Source of the DNA: Trichoplax adhaerens
Lineage: Eukaryota > Placozoa > Uniplacotomia > Trichoplacea > Trichoplacidae
Length of the DNA: 64,000 bases
Assembly: GCF_000150275.1 (NCBI RefSeq)
Contig: NW_002060946.1
Span: 679,815 to 743,814, forward strand
Direction of reading: 5' to 3'
Shown piece by piece: positions 29,397 to 41,252 of this stretch. The notes under the pieces were generated by a model, which worked only from the letters and a program-made list of their open reading frames with translations, was not told where the DNA came from and searched no databases. Numbering within the stretch: position 1 is the stretch's first letter; each line of letters opens with the position of its first letter. The position numbers and the translations under genes are program-made.

Positions 29397-32296
29397 CTAA
29401 ACAAATCCGTGCGATTTCAACTTTTCTACGAGTTCACTGACATCCTCAACCTTACTTCCGGCTTGACGTACGGGGGGATCTTCCACACTTAATGTTTCCG
29501 TTCGAGGCGAGATATCTACACCCAAATCCGCTGGAGTCTTTACATCTATCTTTTTCTTTTTTGCTTTCTGAATAAATTATTTAAGAAGAGTATATTAGAA
29601 TTTACGTAATTTTTATCGCATGGCGTATTCATTCAGAAGCTATTAATTATTCGAGTGTACGAACCATGATATTTGGTAATGTGGCATAGCGAGGTTCATT
29701 TAATCTACCCATGAAAATATAATTCACCAACAATTAGTAAACGAAATAATCATTATAGGTTATTAATGGCGGAACGTGCCTTTTTCGTCTCAGTAGCTTG
29801 CTACGGCATACAACTTTGTACTCATAAGGTAGATTAAAGTATGTTGTATAGATTTTGTTGATTTCATTGCAGGGTAATACTGTATTCCAATAAGGAAATT
29901 TTGTAACAACTAAAATTGATGATATGCATTAAAGAGCTATGATCTACCTCAAATCCGCGGATACTACAGCCGGCATGTTTACTTTTATCGTTTCTAATCC
30001 ACCATCAACTTCACGAATGACTTTCATACTGTCGCCATCAACTGTAATTTCTGAGGCAAAAGTTGCCTATTGTAAAAATAATACCATAATTAATTACAAC
30101 TGTTCATTTCTATATAAACTTTCAAGACGGTTTTTATATACTGTAAATTATGTACCTGAGGCCAATCCAGTAAAGCTGCAGTTAGCTGGCCGGTTTGGTT
30201 ACAATCATCATCAATGGCCTATTCAATTGCATATAATCGCAATTATAGGTTAATCCACATAGAGGGTTACCAAAAAATTATAGAACGCAGTAACGGAATT
30301 TTGAAAGGCCGGTACTATATTTAAAAAACTTGTGCAATACGCGTAGAATATTAAGATGACGAGTCGTTTACCTGCTTGCCAACAATGATCAAGCCTACGT
30401 CCTCATCTTTAGCTAATTTACTAAAGATTTTAGCAACACCTAATGGTTCCAACGTATGGCTTTCTGGTTCAGGCACTTCCACGTGAATTGCACGATCAGC
30501 TCCCATCGCTAGAGCTGTTCTCAACGTTTCCTACAGCATTACAGACAATGCAATATTAGTTGCAAAAATCACATGGATTGTAGGATAAAAATTGTATGTA
30601 TCTTATTTGGTCTACCTGACATTGCTTAGGTCCACAGCTGATTGCAACAACCTCTGAGGCTACTTTTTTCTCTTTAAGTCGAACTGCCTATTGATATGAA
30701 TACAATAAACAGTACATGAGTCATAGATCAATCTTTTAACTTTAGTAATTATAAAATGTTTCTGTACAAACTTCTTCAATAGCAATTTCATCAAATGGGT
30801 TCATACTGTGCTTGACGCCATCCGTTACTACTCCAGTCTTATCAGGCTTTACACGCACCTTTTAAGAAAATGATACATACGAACATCGATCAATGCTGTT
30901 TCAAGAATTGTTGAAAGTAACTCCATACAGGTATAAAAAAATTAAACTCAGAGGTTTGTAAATATGCAAGGAAAGATAAGTGCTCGTAATTGTAGGAGAG
31001 TTGTGCTACACGTTGTGTTATTAATAGGCATCATCTTAAAGATAAAGTATTGAACTACTTATACTGTATTATTAACATTAAGATGGATTTAGGTGAAAGT
31101 TGCAATACGAATAATTTGACTACAGTCAATACTTGTATTTTACAGGTCTTGATGGTATTCATTTCACCGAATCTACTTAACAATTCGACCTTAAATACTG
31201 TAGTTTAGAAGGGTTACTATAAAACGAAAGACTCGATTCTAGTGTTTTATTCCATTAATGAAAAGCTAAGATATTTCGATATTTCGTTACATTTATGGAC
31301 TAATCGAATCGGTCAGTTCTATATTTTAGTAAGAATTAATCCTTGAATTAAATTATGCCGAATAGTAAAAAAGTATTGTGTGACTAGACACTGATAGCCA
31401 AGTAAATAAACACTAAATTAATATACTCGTTAACATTGCGGCATTGATGAAAGTACAAATATTATCGATGGAAGGATCAGAACGGTTTGTAATACGTTAT
31501 TACTGCATTTTTTACACAAGTTTTGATGACCACAATCCTCAGTATTAATTCATGGACTATTAGAAGAAAACTGGTTTTCTTCCAGTAGTCATGATTAATC
31601 CAACTCGATATACGGTTGATATCGCCCGTAGCATCGACGTTACGGCCAGTTTCCTATCAGGCTTATCAAGTCATGCCACGAAAGAAACTTACTCAAGAAT
31701 GGAAACTCCACTAGCAAATGATTTTTTCAAATCAGAATATACAAGATCATCTGCTCTATCATTTAAACTATCTGCTACCATTAGACTAAGATCAGCAGTG
31801 AGCTGATGTACATAGAACAAGGTTTAAAGTACAGTACAAAACGTCAACTATCTTACTAACCCATTTTTCAGTAGCTAGTATACGAGTACTGTAGTATACA
31901 GTACAACTACTTCATCGAGCATCTACTCTATTACTAATATTTTATGACTAAAGCTTTTCTAAATTTTATGAATGCATTTGTAAGGTTGGAAAGAAGAGAA
32001 TTTAGCTATAGCCATTAGTCTGCATGTTAGATAGCTCGCAAGAGAACAAAATGACCTTATTACTACAAGGATTTGGCACAACATTGTGTCCATTGAGGGT
32101 TGAGCAGTATGCAACTGCATTGTACTTGCATACTGTTGAACTCCCATTTTGTAATGTAACCCTTGTCCAACTGGACTCATAGAACAGTAAAGGATATCTT
32201 CAATGGTTAAAAGATTGGATTAAAATTACAAATTGAACTTACTTTAACGGCATAATCAATGACACGCTTGCAACCAACAAGAACTCTGAGAGCCAT
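29397..32296 (-). CDS. ETFB: Electron transfer flavoprotein subunit beta
   Basis: Eight exons: 32243-32296, 30772-30858, 30616-30687, 30372-30530, 30156-30218, 29948-30066, 29665-29704, 29397-29567. They sum to 254 aa (vertebrate ETFB is 255). Diagnostic stretches: [101 protein letters not shown], and the basic KAKKKKIDV loop (recognition loop for acyl-CoA dehydrogenases). The protein forms the FAD/AMP-binding ETF heterodimer in the mitochondrial matrix, which passes electrons to ETF-QO and ubiquinone. All splice phases close. The first intron is large (1.4 kb) and contains an apparent coding relic. Confidence 0.97.
31560..31797 (-). pseudogene. Broken coding-like stretch inside ETFB intron 1
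   Basis: On the minus strand one frame reads through [20 protein letters not shown] and onwards, is stopped twice within about 25 bases near 31680-31700 (TAA, TGA), and resumes in the same frame as [19 protein letters not shown] until TAA at 31560. Coding-like composition with two internal stops in an otherwise continuous frame suggests a decayed gene or element. I cannot identify the parent, and chance is possible. Confidence 0.3.
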
Positions 32297-34650
32297 ATTG
32301 CTAACCGTTGCGGGGGGACGTATTAAGTGATAGATTGAACGTTGGCCGTGGCTGTCACCCAGCTTTTCGGGCTGAGGGGTTAACAGGGGTTGACTGGTTA
32401 ACACCTGTTTGACTTCAACACCGTGCACAGTCATACTACTGTTGCACAATGGACTGTATCAGCAGTTCAGCACCACGCTGCTACGGTCACAGGAGTCTAG
32501 TCGTGGGTGATTGGGCAGCTGAGCATGAGCAGTATACACTACCCGTACAGTACTAGGACACGAACTGTACAGTACTTGACGCCCCGGGTACTGACTGTAC
32601 ACTACCGTATGTACTTTAGTACCTCGTAAAGCCAGTCAAACAGGATCCGATCCAGCTATTGGACATAGTCAACATACGGTGCAAAGTCCAAGTTTCACGA
32701 AATGCTTTTATACTGTACTTGTATACAGTACTTCAGTCTTCCGTCATGTACCTCATATTAGTACAGTACAGCTTGGCGTAGATGGATTGTTAAATGTTGA
32801 TATCGATACTTTGACATAAGCAATCCAGGAGAAATACGTTGATTAGTCTTCCACATCAACTCATTATATACTGTATAATCATTAATTTTCTTCTCATTTC
32901 ATCCCATAATTATTGTTATTGCTGTTTTATGATATGTAGTCAGACTGGTGTTAATCTTTATTTTTCTTTTAATTGTGATTGCTGTTCTATGCCGTGTAGT
33001 CAGCCAGACGTTATGCTGGGGGGGAATTGGCCAACAATTTGCTAGCAATTTGTAATAATGACTATGAAAACTACTCCAGCTTCTATGTTGAGGTCTACGG
33101 ACAATACATGCGAGCACTGTAGTATGTAGATCCCCAAACCCTCCTCCGTCAATTAAAGCTTTCATTGGTTACTATCTTCGGAATCAGTCATCATTATTTT
33201 GTAATAATGCAAGCAAATGACAACAGTAGTTCTTATAGTCATTATTACAGAATACCTGTACTCGCATCACCCATCCAGAGTGCATTTATTATACACGAGT
33301 ACTGTTTATAGCTTGACAAAATTGAAACCAATAATATCTTTGCCAATAGGCAAATAATGTAAGCTGGTTTCCTCTTGATCTCAATCCAATCATATAGTCG
33401 AGCGTATCGTATTATTCTAGAATCAAGACCACATTGAGTCAGCTATTATGCCATTTTCTTGACCGCGAACGCAATCGTCCACGAATAGTTTGTTTACTAT
33501 AATTACATTACGTAGATACGACCACCACAAGCACAGATACATGACAACCTAAACTTAGATTTCTCCGAAATATGTAGTACTGAAGCTAGCTGATTTTATT
33601 TTGCTCATAAACGCGCATATAATACTCGAGATGTTTTAGAAGTAATACCTTGTTAATGCTAGTTATTCCCGTAAAGAATAGTTGAAATCTTTCCATTTAT
33701 TACATGCCAGTATGCCATAGTCGTTCAATATTTCGTATATTGCATGTAATATTATTTATAAATATAATACATAAAATGATAATAATAATAAATTATAAAT
33801 TCCCGAATACTGTAAATGATATGCTACCTGTAGATGTCATCGGTTTCAACTTTACAACTGCATTAGCTCTAGAGAACACCGTTACTTTAAGCAAATGAAA
33901 TTATCTTGCATTCTTTTTTTAATATGAAGTACGGTATATTAAATATCTTCCTATGCCGCCTGGGTTACCAAATAACAACTATTATTTAAGATGCAACTTC
34001 GTTTAGAGCATAGAATGAAGATCGATCAAATTGAGCTATATGGACTATAAATGTAGAAATGATAGCCTATACATGTTCGGAATACATTGTATAATATCTT
34101 CGCTAAGCAATAGACTGTGTATACAAAATTTAAACCTGTATGCAATAATAAAAAATGGTTGTCAATATACACTGTACACTAAGAATATTACAGTCATGAC
34201 GATATACTCAATTGGTATTGCTAATAGATACCAAAAAGAATGCTCCTATGATTTATGAATTACAGTTGCATCGTGCAGTAGCTTCCCAAAAATAGAGTAG
34301 CAATAATATATAGTGCAGGGACGCAGTAAAATAGATAGGAGGTACGTGACTGATTTTGAAAATTTGTCAAGTCAGTGAACTTAAGTCTTATAAATTTTTT
34401 AAAATGGATATACACTGCTACTCGTCATTAGTTATATAAACTAAGGATAAGTTTTAATTAATGGCTTCGAATAAATTAAATATAACTCTATAAACAAGTA
34501 GTATCACTAAGTTGACATTAACTAGGAAGATTAAATACATGGAAGATGTTCCAACCAATCAGTAACCAAGCATCAAAATTTTAACTTAAACAGTTAATAA
34601 GATGGGCACCATCATGCTGTCATAGTTAGTCCAGATTAAAATGGTATAAC
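32297..34650. other. Intergenic, repeat-bearing
   Basis: No gene recognised. GTAC-type palindromic runs lie at 32540-32780. An imperfect direct repeat containing attgctgttttatg/attgctgttctatg followed by tgtagtcag lies at 32920-33010. Confidence 0.45.
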
Positions 34651-35900
34651 CTAATAATCACTGAGATCTCCATTAAATTCATCAATTAAATTATGATCTT
34701 CTTCAAAATGACGAAGAGCGTTCATGGTTTCGTTAATTTCGTTTAAATCAGATTCTTTGATCAAATCGTCGTTATTCCTATGAATTTGGTATAATTATAT
34801 CAATTACTAATCACTTTCCATTCAAAGATTAAAAAAATTTAACGAAATACTCACATAGGGGAACTGTTTACGTCGATTACGCTTTGAAGGGATTGTTTCT
34901 CTAACTATACTCATAAAATAAAGACTACAGATTACTGATACGGAAAAAATTTGCGCTATAATACATATAAATTACGGCATATATTTTCAAAGCAAGAATT
35001 AAAGTATATAACTTATTTTAACTACCTGCTGCCTTTCCTCGATCTTCCTATGTAGTCTATCTAGTGCTTTTTTGCGCCTTTTCAATACCTAAAGTATATT
35101 GCAGCGCAAATAATTATATTACCTTATTACAATCTAATAGATTAATGTTAAACTCGACATAATGCAAAGATTTACAATGACTTTAGCATCTGCAAGACCA
35201 GTAAATTATTTACCTCTTTACGAGCTTTAAGCTCTTCCTCTGCTTCTTTCTTCCTTCCTCGTTCTAAGTGCTCGTTGGTAACTTTAAATATAAAAAGAAA
35301 CAAATTATGCAATGATACTTTATTCAGGATGTAGAATAGTAAAATAAGGCAAATTCTGTAAGAATCAATCATTAGAATTTAGATTGCTTGTCTGATAAAG
35401 TTATTTTGTTAAATTAACTCACGTTTATCTTCTTGAGGAGGATTGTGTGCATAAGTAATATCTATGAAGTAAAATAGATGAATTCGTAATCATTAAAATG
35501 GTCATTGTATCATCCAACAATGCATCAATTCGTATTTATGTAACCATATCTATCATTGAATTACTGCATGATACTCTAAAATTCCAAAGACTGAATAATT
35601 ATAGTAGCTACCACTTAGTGACTACAAAGAGATAAAAGTAATAATTCAAGGGGAATATTATTGAGAAAGTGATGGATATTTGGCACATTCGTAAATCCAA
35701 GTTTATGGTGACGTTTACAATTACATTATATTAGATGAATTCATACTTAATTTTGACTCTGGAGCTGCTTCTAATTTCTGTGAAATATTCAAATGCTCTA
35801 ATGACGATTGAACATTGGATATTGGATCGATTGCTTTCCAAAATTGCTTCGCAAGCTCAATATCATCTTTTGAGCTACCTTCAAACGCTATTGTCGCCAT
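34651..35900 (-). CDS. Unrecognised 166-aa coiled-coil protein, candidate ciliary
   Basis: Six exons with perfect phase closure: 35747-35900, 35423-35461, 35214-35281, 35026-35088, 34855-34904, 34651-34777. The N-terminus is MATIAFEGSSKDDIELAKQF; then a Pro-rich turn (THAHNPPQED-like, read as YAHNPPQEDK), a highly charged coiled coil (RGRKKEAEEELKARKE, LKRRKKALDRLHRKIEERQQ) and an acidic helical tail ending NLIDEFNGDLSDY. No signal peptide or membrane segment. I do not recognise a family. It shares a 190-bp divergent promoter with TMEM218, a transition-zone protein, and a near-perfect RFX X-box lies 7 bp upstream of its ATG. From this I infer a ciliary or basal-body role, without direct proof. 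Confidence 0.8.
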
Positions 35901-36090
35901 ATTTATGTTACCCTAGTAACGTCCGCGCATGCCTATTTTCTATATTATTAACCGTCAGAAACGGTAGTCGGCGCAAACGCGATGATGACTCCTAATATTT
36001 GCAAAATAATTTGAACACCGACTACAAATTCCATCTTTTAATCGTTATGATTTATGATTAAATAAGGATATCTCAATCTAAAGAGAAGAT
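35901..36090. promoter_or_regulatory. Bidirectional promoter between the coiled-coil gene and TMEM218
   Basis: Only 190 bp separate the two divergent start codons. The segment contains gcgcatgc and ggcgcaaacgcg (unusually GC-rich for this window) and the X-box at 35907-35920. Both genes must be transcribed from within or across it. Confidence 0.75.
35907..35920. promoter_or_regulatory. RFX X-box in the shared promoter
   Basis: gttaccctagtaac matches both half sites of GTYNCC-N2-RGNAAC exactly, with CT in place of the usual AT spacer. It is 7 bp from the coiled-coil gene ATG and 170 bp from the TMEM218 ATG. Confidence 0.65.
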
Positions 36091-37082
36091 ATGGCCCTGG
36101 TATTTGGAATAGGAATTGGCCTATTTATACTTATTATACTTTGGTCAGTGACTTTATTGGGCTGTTTTATATTGGCGAGAGGAACAAATTCATCGTAAGT
36201 TAGATGATGCCAATTTCAAACTAACAAAGTAGTTAATTTTTATAAATTGATCACTTATACGCAAAATTAAAGCTTCTTACCATTAATAAAATTATAATGA
36301 AGAACCCGTAGTAATAGGGGGAATGAAGGCATAGTATAATAGAAGCTAGTGATATCACTATAATAATTATACTGCATCGAAATGTTGAAGAAGAATCACT
36401 GTAGCGGCAGTAAACTGTAATCCATTGACATAGCACGGATTCTGCAGTAACCGAACAAATAGCAACAGTCGTAGCACTTGATCGATATTAATCGGTTACG
36501 GTAATTTAAACTCGTCTCAAATTATCATTTCGAATTAATTTCTAAAACAACAAGGAGGCAGTAAATACGTTAGGGTGCCTTAACGAATCTTGAATATTTG
36601 ATTATCTAAATTAGATTGGGGTAATTATTGTAATACCAACAATCGTTTAGCAACGAAATCCTTACTCTTTCCTGTATAGGGGTGGAATCTTCGGTTTAGG
36701 GTTCCTAGCGGCGATTGTCACGGCGATATTAATTCTCTTTCCTAGAGCATCTCAGTCAGAAGCTGCGACTCTAGATAACACTGTAAGTGAAATTACTCGT
36801 AACAGTACCTGATGGTGTTTTCTTATTGCTGTATCTATACTCGCGACTAAAAGCTTTAATAATATCACCTTTGTTACAATAGCGCTGCTTCTAATATTAT
36901 TGATGAACATGGAAAGTTAATATTTCAATTTCCATTTACAGCTATACGATGAATATCTCATTGGTCGGTCAGTACTACTCGGAGTAATGTCACTATTCTC
37001 AATAATTTGTTTGTTGTTAATGGTCGTATTCCACTGGATGGAACCCGTTTATGCCATCGAACCAAAGAAGAGCTTGTATTAA
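36091..37082 (+). CDS. TMEM218: TMEM218, ciliary transition-zone membrane protein
   Basis: Three exons, 36091-36194, 36680-36782 and 36942-37082, give 115 aa, the same length as the human protein. Three membrane helices are visible: GIGIGLFILIILWSVTLLGC, FGLGFLAAIVTAILILFP and VLLGVMSLFSIICLLLMVVF. The conserved tail is HWMEPVYAIEPKKSLY (vertebrate form: HYVLEPIYAKP...). TMEM218 acts with TMEM67 at the ciliary transition zone; human mutations cause Joubert/Meckel-type ciliopathy (family knowledge). All phases close. It is head to head with the coiled-coil gene. Confidence 0.92.
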
Positions 37083-37980
37083 CGTTTTTATGCATCACTT
37101 GCTGATTTTCTTTAGTTTAAAAATTTACACTATCTCCTATTGTACAATATTTATTTGAGGTAGTCGATGAGATAAATATTATTACAACCTTTATATCATA
37201 GTTAAAGGAGGCAAAATAATTTCAGTTGACTCGGGATATGAAATTATAGCCGCTGTGTTACAGAAATGGATTCTACGTTGTTGATTCTCATGGATTACGA
37301 TCACACTGACTGTAACGTACTGAATTATTGTATATAAGCAATCTAAAGGTTTCAGCACTGGGCGGAAGCACTACGGATTGTAAATAATAGTGATACTATA
37401 TAGTGTAAAAGTACCTTAGCACCCTTGACTATGAGTTCCGTGCTAGGTAGAGAAGAACTGAATTTGAATGTTTTAATTACGGATACACCTAACACAAAAC
37501 TTACTTAAGGTACAATCATTATTGTCATATGAGCTGCAAAATGGCAGTGTTGCTGTATAATATATCTTGAAGTGTTCTAAGCTTGTAAATACTCATATTC
37601 GGGATTTAAGCATAGATTAAGCGATGACAGATTTGTAAAAACAAACCAGCACGAAGCAAAATAAAGAATTTCTTAACTATGACATTATGTTTTATAATAC
37701 GTATATAACTAGGTGGTTTCTAATGGCTGTTGAATTCAATGAATACAAGATAATGTAAGAATAGGGATTGTAAGGTGAGGAGTACAAGATATGGTAAGGA
37801 TTCATGACTGTAACCAAAAATTTCGATCCAGTAATCAAAAAATCTCTGGAATGATGTTTTATTTATTCAATAATTACAATTTATAATGATGTTACGACGA
37901 GGTTAAATGTCAAATAAGATTAAATATCACAGGCGATAAAAAAGCATCTACAGTAATATTAGGTATAAACCTAATGCGTT
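37083..37980. other. Convergent intergenic spacer, nothing recognisable
   Basis: 3' flanks of TMEM218 (+) and SDHC (-). No ORF or repeat that I can support. Confidence 0.5.
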
Positions 37981-39468
37981 TCAATAAAGAATTAAATCTA
38001 CTACACCAAACAAGAGGGATAAGGCAATAACGGTATAGCCAGTCTTATAAAGCGTCGGTAGATTGAATCCTTTACCCATATCCCATATCTAAATGTTATA
38101 AATTGAAGATTGATTACAACTATTAGATCAAGGATGTATATAGCTATTTTATCGAAAAATGAATCTTAGAGTAGCTAGCTATGTACAAGTAAAGTCCACG
38201 TTAATATCTTACCAAGTGACGGACTCCATTTATCGCGTGATAATATAATGGAAAAATAAAGCCACATTTAAGTGTAAAGGGTACTATGGCTGGAAGGGTT
38301 TTCCAAACTTCGATATGTTCTGCTAACGTACCACTAGACGACATGGTGTATATAGCGAAAGTAGCAGCATCTAAGATAATCATCAGTGACAATTGATTAT
38401 TACTTTTCACTAGTAATATTGTGGAACGTGATATAAAAGTTAATAGTTTTATTGATAATAAAGATGGAAATGTATTAGGAGCAACAGGTCTATAATTTTA
38501 GATAAGCATACTAATAATAACACGTACATGCCGATAAAATCATTCCACTTGCGCGATGGGTGATTGACATCATCGAAGTAAGCTGAGGCCTAAAGATGGC
38601 AGCAATATAAAGAGAGAAGTAAGTTAGGAGTTAGTTTACTAAGTGCCTCTAACAGAGAAAGGCTAAAAGAAATCATCTTGAATAGCGAGATCAACATGAT
38701 AGGAACATACTTATAAATAGTTAAATGAGGCGACATTGGGCGATTTAAACGCTTATTCTTTTTGAAGAAGTTATCTTCTGACGTACTAGTCGCCGTGGAC
38801 ATTGCAATCCTAATAAAAAGAGTCGTGAGTAGGAATAAAATGTTATATCTACACTATCTTTAGGACTTGAAGATTTATTGAAATATTTTCAGTATCGTCC
38901 CACAGTAAAAGATCAATAGTCTAGGTGGAGTAGGCGCACAAATACATACGCGTATAGGCGTATGTATTACTGTACTGTACTATCGATAAAAGGTAGAATG
39001 ATCTACATTATTAGTCATCGTATTTACGTAACGCCAATGCTTGTTAGCAACAACTGATTTATTTTAAAAGTACTACGTTACATGAAATTTGATATAAACA
39101 ATATATACATATAACCGAAGTATAGATTGGCTTTAAGGTAGTAAATCTGGCGTTCAATTTGGAATTTGTTGATTACAGTTATTACCACACGAACCGTTGT
39201 CATCTGAGTTCGTAGTGATGTTTCAGTTGAAAAAGTAACTATCGATTATGTGGCATCACATTGTTGACATGATTGTTAAAGAACATGCTATAGGTAAGGA
39301 TATAACATTAACATCTCTATACTGATAGCTATAGTTAGGGCAATCCATAATATATATACAAAAGCTAAGGATGAATTGAAGGATATTTGCCTCAATTACA
39401 ATAATTGAATTTTACCTTCGAGGAGCTACAGATGTCAATCGGACGACCGACAATGAGCTGCCACGCAT
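37981..39468 (-). CDS. SDHC: Succinate dehydrogenase cytochrome b560 subunit
   Basis: Five exons: 39416-39468, 38711-38809, 38528-38589, 38213-38370 and 37981-38088, phases closing throughout, 159 aa. Hallmarks: NRPMSPHLTIYK; MSITHRASG (the Ser/Arg that line the quinone site); YYHAINGVRHL, including the haem-ligand His; and three membrane helices. SDHC anchors complex II in the inner mitochondrial membrane with SDHD and binds haem b and ubiquinone. An ATG at 38802 would give a protein without a targeting peptide. However, a splice acceptor directly precedes it, and an upstream exon encodes MRGSSLSVVRLTSVAPR, a typical basic, Ser/Arg-rich mitochondrial presequence that joins in phase. I therefore start at 39468; this first exon is inferred. 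Confidence 0.93.
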
Positions 39469-39649
39469 AAGAAATAGCCGACTTGTGCTAATAAGGATGA
39501 AATAATATTCTTTAAAAGTCGTTTCAAATCTTAATTATCAATCAATTGACATTACGGCAAAGAATATTGACAAAGTTATAGCATTTACCATATTAGATTG
39601 ACGGCCATGTTTGACTCTCTGGGGGTTAAAGTCAGGTTGTGGTCCTGTA

Positions 39650-40150
39650 CCCTTCCGTACAGTACTGTAGTGCTGTAAAAAAAAGGGTTGATCACAACAC
39701 TCGTAGCAGCTAATCAAAGAAGAATTTATGTCTTTATATTTCCTATATCGCGATGTGCCATACCATACAGTTCACTAAGTATGTCGAGTTATGGACTACG
39801 TACAGTACAGTAGTAGTACGTGCTACAGTACATGTACTGTAGTCTCACAGATGCTTGCTTTCGCAGGATTACTCTAGTCAAATCCTTATCTGCTATACTT
39901 ATTTGTTGGAGTTAACTACGTAAATGTCATGGTCCAAGTACTGTAAGGGCCCGGGCAATGTACTGTACTGTACTGTACTGTACTGTACAGTACGAGAAAA
40001 CTTCTACAGTACATTTCTACGTACTGTACTGTACTGTACAGTGTACAAGTGTCTACAGTACAGTACAATCTACAGTTCATTTACTGTAGGCATACTGTAC
40101 TGTACACTGAGTACAGTACTTACTGTACAGTATACTGTACATGTAGTTTA
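39650..40150. repeat. GTAC palindromic repeat cluster with (TGTAC)n tandem runs
   Basis: Dense tgtac/gtaca pentamer repeats (for example 39958-39993 and 40019-40042), flipping orientation many times so that many short perfect palindromes arise. Frames through it look like ORFs rich in Val-Leu-Tyr-Cys-Thr and are not genes. Confidence 0.9.
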
Positions 40151-40156
40151 TACAGT

Positions 40157-40434
40157 ATGTTGTGGCAAACTATCCTAGGTTTTGAGCACAACATAAGAGT
40201 ATACAGTATAACCTATCGATGTTGTGGCCAACTATCCTAGATTTTCTAGATAGGTTTTGAGCACAACATACGAGTATACTGTATAACCTATAGATGTTGT
40301 GGCCAACTATCCTAGGTTTTCCTAGATTGGTTTTGACCACAACATACGAGTATATAACCTATAGATGTTGTGGCCAACTATCCTAGGTTTTCCTAGATTG
40401 GTTTTGACCACAACATACGAGTATATAACCTATA
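40157..40434. repeat. Tandem array of four 60-76-bp units, each an imperfect palindrome
   Basis: Four units begin gttgtggc(c/a)aactatccta and end ccacaac or gcacaac followed by atacgagtata and taacctata. Within each unit gttgtgg...ccaa faces ttgg...ccacaac, so each can fold on itself around a cctagg core. Copies 3 and 4 are virtually identical; copies 1 and 2 diverge. Confidence 0.9.
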
Positions 40435-40849
40435 TATATACAAAATTCTTTCATCACTCGATATTATTCGTTGCCCAAGCATCTGCCTTTACGTCATTGC
40501 CTTCTAAGCATAGGCTTGAGATGACGAATAACTTGATGAGATCGTCAAGTCTATGATATAGAAACGAAATTGTCTCAGAGCTCAACTGAATCATTGTTGT
40601 CGTCTCAACCGTGCCGTGTAATACATTACAATATACCATACTGTCCAACCGGCGTTCTTATTAATTTTTTGAATCAAACATCTACTTTGCATAGGTCGTG
40701 ACTTCCTGTTATTTAATGAAATCTTATAACTGATAGATGCCTTTCTGCAGCCTGATACTGTTGCCAGTCTAAACGTACAATGCAATTGTTACGATGCGTA
40801 AGCTCGTCCTAATTATAACTTTAAAAGGATACTTTTATATTATGTGCAC

Positions 40850-41210
40850 CGGGAGTTTCTGACGAGACTATAAAAGGCTGGTGCCTGAAGATTCCTTTTT
40901 AGTTCGTTAGTCGGTTAGATAGTCAACTAGTTTTTCAATTGATATTTAATTGTAAAGACTATAATCTTGGGTGCCAAGATTCCTTCAGTAATAAATGATA
41001 GTAAATCTCTGACTATCTCGTCTACATCATCTGTGACGTTATAATTGTACCATAGTATTCGGTCGTTGGAACTGAATTATTTGGTGATATAGTTAATCTC
41101 GCCTCCTTAAGTTAGTAAGTGGCGTTCTCCGCAAGGATTGGCGTGTGTAGACTACTTTGTCACTAGTGGTGTGTGACAGCAATATACATCTGAACCATAG
41201 TACATTCACA
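40850..41210 (+). mobile_element. LTR-like sequence (possible solo or truncated retroelement)
   Basis: An ordered set of promoter-like signals: TATA box in actataaaagg (about 40868-40878), an initiator-like stretch about 30 bp on, and a polyadenylation-type aataaat (about 40991). About 120 bp later a tggcgttctccgc motif near 41120 resembles a tRNA primer-binding site. This is the layout of an LTR followed by a leader. I see no matching second LTR, no target-site duplication and no pol, so it is only a candidate. Confidence 0.3.
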
Positions 41211-41252
41211 TTAGATGACATACACAAAATATTTAAGGGTGTTTATTATTCG

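Noticed and set aside
39924-40240. Plus-strand ORFs rich in Val-Leu-Tyr-Cys-Thr
   Set aside because: They translate GTAC pentamer repeats and show no protein motif.
40157-40434. CRISPR-like spacing of repeats
   Set aside because: The whole unit repeats with no unique spacers, and the genome is eukaryotic.
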